Shown here: piece by piece, positions 36,042-41,436 of the stretch | How the letters are laid out: every line of letters begins with the position of its first letter | Numbering within the stretch: position 1 is the stretch's first letter | Assembly: GCA_902618025.1 (NCBI GenBank) | Contig: CACMYY010000011.1 | Coordinates: forward strand, 1 to 41,436 | Direction: 5' to 3' | Length of the DNA stretch: 41,436 bases | Source: an uncultured SAR116 cluster alpha proteobacterium | GTDB taxonomy: Bacteria; Pseudomonadota; Alphaproteobacteria; Puniceispirillales; Marisalimonadaceae | Program-made: the position numbers and the translations under genes | Notes under the pieces: model-generated | Database searches by the model: none | Seen by the model: only the letters and a program-made list of their open reading frames with translations | What the model was told of the DNA's origin: nothing

Positions 36042-36767
36042 ATGAATATTATTGATTCTATAAAAAAGTCAATTTTAACTCCAATACATCCTGCAGGTAT
36101 ACCATTTATAGCCTTGTTTTTTATACTAACATTTATTATTGGTTGGTTATGGAGTCCATTATATTTTTTTGGAACTATATTAACACTTTGGTGTGTATAT
36201 TTTTTTAGAAATCCTCCAAGAATTACACCAACATTATCAGGTTCAAATACTAATAACCTAATAATTTCTCCAGCTGATGGAAAAGTTATAGATATTTTAG
36301 AAATAACTCCTAACGAAGAAATAGGACTTTCAAAAGAAAAATGGATAAGAGTAAGTATTTTTATGAATGTTTTTGATGTTCATGTGAATAGATCGCCAAT
36401 GATGGGTCAAATTACATATAAAAAATATGTTCCAGGTTCTTTTTTTAATGCTAGTCTCGACAAAGCATCAGAAAAAAATGAAAGACTTATTCTTAATATG
36501 GATGCAGAAAATGGAAAAAAGATAGCATTTGTTCAAATTGCAGGTTTAGTTGCTAGAAGAATTATTTGTGATATTGATATCGGTAATTCACTAAAAGCTG
36601 GAGAGGTGTTTGGTCTAATTAGATTTGGTAGTAGAGTTGATATTTATTTTCCCCCTGATGTTGCTGTAATGATACTTAAAGGGCAAAAAATGATAGCAGG
36701 TGAAACAATAATTGGTGATTTTAGTAAAAACGCTAAACCTGTTAGGGAAAAATTAGATGAAAAGTAA
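36042..36767 (+). CDS. psd: phosphatidylserine decarboxylase proenzyme
   Basis: Makes phosphatidylethanolamine in the inner membrane. At 241 residues it is the short bacterial form. One or two hydrophobic helices occupy about 18-56, then SPADGKV (76-82), MNVFDVHVNRSP (108-119) and the self-cleavage site Gly196-Ser197 in RFGSRVD, where Ser becomes the pyruvoyl group. It overlaps pssA by 11 nt, so both steps of PE synthesis from CDP-diacylglycerol are coupled. The ATG at 36042 starts in front of the first membrane segment. Confidence 0.96.
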   Translation: MNIIDSIKKSILTPIHPAGIPFIALFFILTFIIGWLWSPLYFFGTILTLWCVYFFRNPPRITPTLSGSNTNNLIISPADGKVIDILEITPNEEIGLSKEKWIRVSIFMNVFDVHVNRSPMMGQITYKKYVPGSFFNASLDKASEKNERLILNMDAENGKKIAFVQIAGLVARRIICDIDIGNSLKAGEVFGLIRFGSRVDIYFPPDVAVMILKGQKMIAGETIIGDFSKNAKPVREKLDEK

Positions 36768-37548
36768 AGGCATCAAACTTGCCAAAAAAGCATTACAATC
36801 AAGACCAAGACGTTTTTCTGTGGTTTGGATGCTACCCAATTTTCTAACAATATGCGCTTTAATTTTTGGTTTGCAGGCAATGTATCAGGCAATTTTTAAT
36901 AATTGGGACAATGTAATAATAATGATAATAATTGCTTCTGTTTTTGACATGTTAGACGGAAGAGTAGCCAGGCTATTAAAATCAACAAGTGAATTCGGAA
37001 TGCATCTTGACTCTCTTTCAGATTTTGTTGTTTTTGGAGCAGTACCAGCATTTTCTATATATTTATGGATGGATAAACCTCAAGGTAATTTTTTTTGGAT
37101 TATAATAGTTTTATATGTAATTTGTTCTGGATTAAGATTAGCTAGGTTCAATTCAGAATTATCTGAAAGACCCAATTATGCTAAAAACTATTTTACTGGT
37201 GTCCCTACTCCTGCAGGAGCTTTTTTAATGTTGTTTCCTATTGCTATTGAAGAGTTTTTAATGTCATATAATTTAAAATCATTTGAAATAATTACACTTT
37301 GGATTGGTTTTATATCAATTGCAATGGTAAGTAATTTACCCACTTTTTCTGGGAAGGTTTTCCAGATACCAAAATCTTTAGTAATACCTTTATTAATAAT
37401 TTTAGCGATACTTAGTAATGCAATTATAAGTAATCCTATTAAGGGTTTTATTATTTTAGTGTTAGTTTATTTAGTAAGTATTCCTTTTGCTTCAATTTTT
37501 TACTTACGTTTGAAAAAGAAAGCTGAGGCCTTAAACTTAAAAACTTAA
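36757..37548 (+). CDS. pssA: CDP-diacylglycerol--serine O-phosphatidyltransferase
   Basis: Integral-membrane CDP-alcohol phosphotransferase of 263 residues that makes phosphatidylserine for Psd. The eight-residue family signature is complete: Asp64, Asp67-Gly68, Ala71-Arg72, Gly81, Asp85 and Asp89 with exact spacing. About six to eight hydrophobic helices. It starts inside the end of psd (11-nt overlap) and ends 7 nt from the convergent P1 peptidase. The 'type II' membrane enzyme matches alphaproteobacterial practice. Confidence 0.95.
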   Translation: MKSKGIKLAKKALQSRPRRFSVVWMLPNFLTICALIFGLQAMYQAIFNNWDNVIIMIIIASVFDMLDGRVARLLKSTSEFGMHLDSLSDFVVFGAVPAFSIYLWMDKPQGNFFWIIIVLYVICSGLRLARFNSELSERPNYAKNYFTGVPTPAGAFLMLFPIAIEEFLMSYNLKSFEIITLWIGFISIAMVSNLPTFSGKVFQIPKSLVIPLLIILAILSNAIISNPIKGFIILVLVYLVSIPFASIFYLRLKKKAEALNLKT

Positions 37549-37555
37549 TTCAAAA

Positions 37556-38617
37556 TTATTTGGATTGAAAAAACTTTTTCCATCCAGGTTTGGAATTTCC
37601 AACTTCTTCTGCATCATAAATTGCTCTATTGCAAGCTCTAGCAACGCAATCGCTTGCTCTAGAACCTAATGCTAATATATCAACGTTTTCTAGTACTTGT
37701 TCTTTGATATCTTGACATGTTGTTATTGAAAAGATTGTGTCTCCGTCCATGGGTGTATGAGCAGGGCTTATTGATCTTGCAATACCGTCATGTGCCATTA
37801 TAGCCAATCTTTTTAGATTTGAACGAGTTAATGGTGCGTCTGTAGCCACTACACCTATGACTGTATTACTTGAAATATTATCAAATATTTCTTTCTTACC
37901 AATTGTTGGTGGTAACCTTTTAGCTCTTAAAATATTGTCGTATATATCATTTGATGTTCCATATCCACCAAATTCATTTCCAAATTCTAAGTGAGCTGAC
38001 AAAAAGTGGGGGCCTTCGTTAAGTAGTGGATTTCCTACTGCATTATTAATCATTATTGCTCCAACTGTGTATTTTTTGCCATTGGAAAAAATTTGTGACC
38101 AAGAGGATGAACCCTGACCTCCTTTAAGTGTGGCAGTAGTAGCTCCACATCCAGCTCCGAAAGAGCCTAAAAGAAAATCTGTATTTGCTGATTTGTAAGC
38201 TTTATGGGCAAGTTTTCTCCAAGGAGAATGTTTACCAATAATATTTACATGCGGCTCGTCATTTATATTTAGATCAAAAATCACTGCTCCAGGAACAAGT
38301 GGAACAATTGCTTTGCCTACTTTATAACCTTTATTATCTTGTCTTAATAAATCTTGAACTTCTGAACAAGCATCTAGTCCAAATGCTGAGCCACCAGACA
38401 GTACAATTGCATCAGCACGTCCTATAGAGTTTTCTAAACTTAACATATCTGTTTCTTTGGTACCTGGACCTCCTCCCCTTACATCTACAGCAGCTGAAAA
38501 AAATTTATCACCAGTTATAACTGTTACACCTGTACCAATTTCATTATCTTCAGCATGACCAACTTGAATTCCAGGGATATCTGTTATAAGGTTTTTAATT
38601 CCGGGGGCAGATTCCAT
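37556..38617 (-). CDS. P1 family (DmpA-like) N-terminal nucleophile peptidase
   Basis: A 353-residue hydrolase of the DmpA/BapA/NylC fold: these cleave themselves in two and use the new N-terminal Ser or Thr as nucleophile. Conserved elements: IPGIQVGHAED at the start, DVRGGGPGTKETD (45-57), LSGGSAFGLDA (73-83), GSFGAGCGATT (151-161) and GAIMINNAVGNP. The likely cleavage point is Asn251-Thr252 in SSNTVIGVVATDAPL, by analogy with NylC. Family members act on D- or beta-amino acid peptides or nylon oligomers; the substrate here is not clear. No signal peptide. Divergent from a broken MFS transporter gene, 82 nt away. Confidence 0.9.
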   Translation of the reverse strand: MESAPGIKNLITDIPGIQVGHAEDNEIGTGVTVITGDKFFSAAVDVRGGGPGTKETDMLSLENSIGRADAIVLSGGSAFGLDACSEVQDLLRQDNKGYKVGKAIVPLVPGAVIFDLNINDEPHVNIIGKHSPWRKLAHKAYKSANTDFLLGSFGAGCGATTATLKGGQGSSSWSQIFSNGKKYTVGAIMINNAVGNPLLNEGPHFLSAHLEFGNEFGGYGTSNDIYDNILRAKRLPPTIGKKEIFDNISSNTVIGVVATDAPLTRSNLKRLAIMAHDGIARSISPAHTPMDGDTIFSITTCQDIKEQVLENVDILALGSRASDCVARACNRAIYDAEEVGNSKPGWKKFFQSK

Positions 38618-38650
38618 TATTTACTTCTCTCCATCATTATTTGTTAAGAA

Positions 38651-38678
38651 TGATAATTTAATGACGTTAGTATTATCA
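38651..38678. promoter_or_regulatory. inverted repeat between P1 peptidase and MFS genes
   Basis: TGATAAT (38651-38657) and ATTATCA (38672-38678) are perfect inverted copies with centres 21 bp apart, two helical turns, in the 82-nt divergent intergenic gap. This spacing suits a dimeric regulator, but a 7-bp AT-rich match can arise by chance. Confidence 0.3.
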
Positions 38679-38699
38679 CCGCATAAAGACAACAAGTAG

Positions 38700-39872
38700 T
38701 TGGAGCAAGAAAAGAAAAATATTTTATTTCTTTCGGTTTCACAAGGCTTATCTATTACTACTACAAATATTAATATGATTAATACAGGCTTAGTTGGATC
38801 TATACTAGCAACAGATCCATCTTACGCAACACTTCCTTTGTCGCTGCAGTTTATTACAATAGCAATAACTTTAATACCTGTTTCACTATTAATGGGAACA
38901 ATTGGAAGAAGACCAATGTTTTTGATTGGAGCAATGGCAGCTTTTATTGGATGTTTAGTAATAGCTTACTCAATTTTTTGTAAGGTCTTTTCTTTATTTA
39001 TAGTTGGGTCAATTTTATTAGGATTTTCATAAGCAAATCAACAATTTTATCGTTATGCTGCAGCAGACAATGTTTCAACAAAACTAAAAAGTAAGGCCAT
39101 ATCCTTTGTTTTAGCAGGAGGACTTATCGCTGCAATAGTAGGACCAGAGGTTTCTAGGTACTCTTTCGATTTCTTTTCAGATTATATATATTTAGCAAGC
39201 TATTTATTGGCTGCTTTGATACAAATATTAAATTTTGGGATTTTAATATTTGTTAAAATAAAAAAGCCAAAGCAAACTAAAAATTCAATTAGGCCATTAA
39301 GCAAAATTTTAATACGTAAAAAAGTCATTATAGCAATTTTAGCTGCTTCAGTTGAATATTCTCTAATGAGCTTCATAATGACTGCTACCCCTCTACAGAT
39401 TGTAAATGTTTGTAAGTTAGGAGATAGTGCAAGTGCAACCGTAATTCAGTGGCATGTAATTGCTATGTTTGCACCCTCATTTTTTACTGGATCAATTATA
39501 AACTATATGGGTAATCGTAAAGTCATGATGATCGGTGTTGTGTTATACATAATATCAATTTGTTTTGCTGTTAAGGGTCAAACCATTGAATACTTTTGGA
39601 TATCATTAATTTTATGTGGTTTAGGATGGAATTTTCTTTATGTAGGAGGAAGTGACATTTTAGCCAAATCTGCTTTACCTGAAGAAAGAGCGAAAGTACA
39701 AGGAGTGACTGACTTTATTATTTTTATATTTGTAGCATCTGGATCTTTTTTAGCAGGTAGTTTACACAATAATCTTGGATGGGAAGAAATGATGTTTTAT
39801 ACATCCATACCCATATTTATTTTGTTTTTGAGTATAATTTTTATAAATCCCAGAGAAATTAAAGCAACGTAA
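38700..39872 (+). pseudogene. MFS transporter interrupted by one in-frame stop
   Basis: A 390-codon frame with MFS features (12 hydrophobic segments; the loop between helices 2 and 3 reads LLMGTIGRRP). Codon 111 is TAA (39030-39032), so translation would stop after 110 residues. The same frame then stays open, continuing into ANQQFYRYAAADN and on to a normal MFS C-terminus at 39872, with no indel and no other stop. The disruption is therefore one base change and looks recent, or is a sequencing or population variant. The start is TTG at 38700, directly after an in-frame TAG. Convergent with moaA (3 nt between stops) and divergent from the P1 peptidase. Confidence 0.85.
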
Positions 39873-39875
39873 AAG

Positions 39876-40892
39876 TTATCCCCCAGTCAAAGACATGTGT
39901 CTATTAACAGATACATTTGGGGACTTTCGTGAAATTTCAAAATCATGTCCTTTTGGTTTTCTTTCTATCGCAAGTTTTATAGCATCTTCGAGTGCATTCA
40001 AACCTTTTTCTCTCAATACAGTTTTTAAATCAGCGTTATCATCTTGACCTAGACACATATAAAGAACTCCAGTGCAGGTAAGTCTCACTCTGTTACAACT
40101 TTCACAAAAGTTATGAGTTAAAGGGGTAATAAAACCTAGTTTGTTGTTAGTTTCTTTTACTGAAACGTATCTAGCAGGGCCACTGGTTTGTTCTGGAAGA
40201 TCCGTAAGAGTAAATTTTTTTTCAAGTTCTTTTCTTACTTGCGATAAAGGAAGATATTGTCCGTATCTTTTATTTCCACCTATATCTCCCATTGGCATAA
40301 CTTCAATTATTGTCATGTCAAAATTCTCTTCTCCACACCATGTCAATATTTCTGATAAATGATCTTGATTGAAATTACTTATTGCAACTGTGTTTATTTT
40401 AATTTTAAGGCCAACTTCACGAGCTTTTTGAAGTCCTCTTTTAACTTTTTCAAGATTTCCCCACCTTGTTATTTCTGTAAATTTTTCTGGGTTAAGATGA
40501 TCTAAAGATACGTTTATTCGTCTAACGCCAGCATTATATAATTCTTCAGCTTTTTCTTCTAATTGGCTCCCGTTTGTTGTAATTGTTAATTCATCTAGGA
40601 AACTTCCTACCTCTTTTCCAAGATTATTTATAACTTGCATTACATCTTTTCTTACTAAAGGTTCACCACCTGTTAATCTAATTTTTCTTGTGCCAAGTTT
40701 CATGAAGACCCTGCAAATATCCTCAATTTCCTCAAGACTTAAAATATCTTTTTTAGGAAGAAATTGCATATCTTCTGCCATACAATAGGTGCATCTGAAA
40801 TTACACCTATCAGTAACTGATACTCTCAAATAATCTACAGTTCTTCCAAAAGGATCAATTAACTTATTTGTATTATTAATTTTTTCATTCAT
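39876..40892 (-). CDS. moaA: GTP 3',8-cyclase (molybdenum cofactor step 1)
   Basis: Radical SAM enzyme of 338 residues starting molybdopterin synthesis from GTP. Both iron-sulfur clusters are present: N-terminal Cys30-x3-Cys34-x2-Cys37 (CNFRCTYC) and C-terminal Cys263, Cys266 and Cys280 ([14 protein letters not shown]). LTGGEPLVR and the C-terminal LTGG tail, whose last two glycines insert into the active site, are intact. It links with mocA and xdhC 6 kb away, indicating that the organism makes and uses molybdopterin. moaC is not nearby. The ATG at 40892 is the natural start. Confidence 0.97.
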   Translation of the reverse strand: MNEKINNTNKLIDPFGRTVDYLRVSVTDRCNFRCTYCMAEDMQFLPKKDILSLEEIEDICRVFMKLGTRKIRLTGGEPLVRKDVMQVINNLGKEVGSFLDELTITTNGSQLEEKAEELYNAGVRRINVSLDHLNPEKFTEITRWGNLEKVKRGLQKAREVGLKIKINTVAISNFNQDHLSEILTWCGEENFDMTIIEVMPMGDIGGNKRYGQYLPLSQVRKELEKKFTLTDLPEQTSGPARYVSVKETNNKLGFITPLTHNFCESCNRVRLTCTGVLYMCLGQDDNADLKTVLREKGLNALEDAIKLAIERKPKGHDFEISRKSPNVSVNRHMSLTGG

Positions 40893-41010
40893 ATAAACGT
40901 ATTTCCGATATCTCCAAAGAAAATGTACTATACTTTAATTTTTAAAATTTAAGTAACAATTTTTTTTGAAGATTATATAATGCATACAATATATTAAATT
41001 TAGGTTTATC

Positions 41011-41436
41011 ATGAACAATAATAAAATTTACAGACAAAATCCAGCGGCAGGAGGAAATGCAAATAAATTAGTTGTTTTTCTTCATGGATATGGTGCAGAT
41101 GGAAAAGATTTAATTGATTTAGCCAATCCTTTTGGGATGGCTTTACCAAATGCGAGTTTTATTTCCCCTGATGCCCCACAAGCATGCTCAATGTCTCCTC
41201 AAGGAAGGCAATGGTTCCCAATAGAGGAAATTCCTGGGGGTGCTATTAAAGCATCAATACATCTGCTTGATTTAATTGAAAATGAAGCAAAAAAATTAGA
41301 TCTTACTTTCAAAGACGTAATACTAATTGGTTTTTCACAAGGTGCTATGATGAGCATGCAGTGTTTGTTAATTAATAATAAACAACTCGGCGCCGTGATT
41401 GGATATTCTGGAGCATTGAGACAAGAAAATATAGAT
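41011..41436 (+). CDS. carboxylesterase/phospholipase-type hydrolase, 3'-truncated
   Basis: An alpha/beta hydrolase that runs off the window end: 142 codons are visible from the ATG at 41011. The oxyanion-hole motif VVFLHGYGADGKDL (about 21-34), a DAPQACSM segment, the tryptophan-containing RQWFPIEE, and the nucleophile elbow GFSQGAM follow in the order of the YpfH/EstB/acyl-protein-thioesterase-like group (Abhydrolase_2). The Asp and His of the triad lie outside the window. No signal peptide. The 118-nt gap before it is divergent from moaA and holds no evident gene. Confidence 0.88.
   Translation, partial: MNNNKIYRQNPAAGGNANKLVVFLHGYGADGKDLIDLANPFGMALPNASFISPDAPQACSMSPQGRQWFPIEEIPGGAIKASIHLLDLIENEAKKLDLTFKDVILIGFSQGAMMSMQCLLINNKQLGAVIGYSGALRQENID

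Noticed and set aside
1-41436. tRNA, rRNA, CRISPR, insertion sequence, integrase or phage genes
   Set aside because: I looked through intergenic gaps and coding content on both strands and saw no cloverleaf-like sequence, repeat-spacer array, terminal inverted repeats with transposase, or phage proteins.

Overview
The window is AT-rich (roughly 30% GC by eye), densely packed and almost entirely chromosomal core or metabolic genes. Gene content suggests a free-living, probably marine alphaproteobacterium. Pointers are the long two-domain dCTP deaminase, argD-argF-hslO order, an IalB-family protein next to rlmN, a single-polypeptide methylmalonyl-CoA mutase, ATP-type PEP carboxykinase and XdhC/MocA. 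Low GC and short intergenic gaps fit one of the streamlined AT-rich marine lineages, but I cannot name the clade from this sequence. I saw no tRNA, rRNA, CRISPR array, insertion sequence, phage or integrase gene. No gap between genes exceeds 300 bases; the longest (19205-19462) holds only a possible promoter.

Layout. 1-4907 (+): end of an ABC-2 exporter permease, dcd, then argD-argF-hslO. 4916-8734: trkH, folE and an orphan YnjD-like ABC ATPase (-), a SprT-like metalloprotein (+), and methylmalonyl-CoA epimerase (-). 8878-16624 (+): a propionate operon pccB-pccA-mutase-prpE. 16627-19204: PIG3-type oxidoreductase (-), a 75-residue small protein (+), argG (-). 19463-21925 (+): IalB-like protein, rlmN, Bax-inhibitor-1 protein, ending in a clear bidirectional terminator. 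21974-23624 (-): FAD monooxygenase overlapping an exported glutathione peroxidase. 23837-31731 (+): pckA, an RND efflux adaptor/pump pair, typA. 31732-33289 (-): xdhC-mocA. 33393-33989 (+): bioY. 34004-35936 (-): three unassigned genes, including an exported protein with three Ig-like repeats. 36042-37548 (+): psd-pssA. The remainder: P1 peptidase (-), an MFS gene broken by one in-frame TAA (+), moaA (-), and a 3'-truncated carboxylesterase (+).

How they work together. PrpE, PccAB, epimerase and mutase give the complete route propionate -> propionyl-CoA -> methylmalonyl-CoA -> succinyl-CoA, and pckA can carry the resulting oxaloacetate to PEP. The carboxylase needs biotin and bioY encodes a biotin importer. 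argD, argF and argG are arginine biosynthesis; psd-pssA make phosphatidylethanolamine; moaA, mocA and xdhC serve molybdenum cofactor assembly and insertion, although no molybdoenzyme is present here.

Most notable points: pccB has no usable start codon in its own frame although a good Shine-Dalgarno and ATG sit one frame away; a single stop codon interrupts an otherwise full-length MFS transporter; and a three-repeat exported protein is paired with an unknown small gene. I found no convincing new defence, mobile or otherwise undescribed system, and the window is mainly ordinary metabolism.
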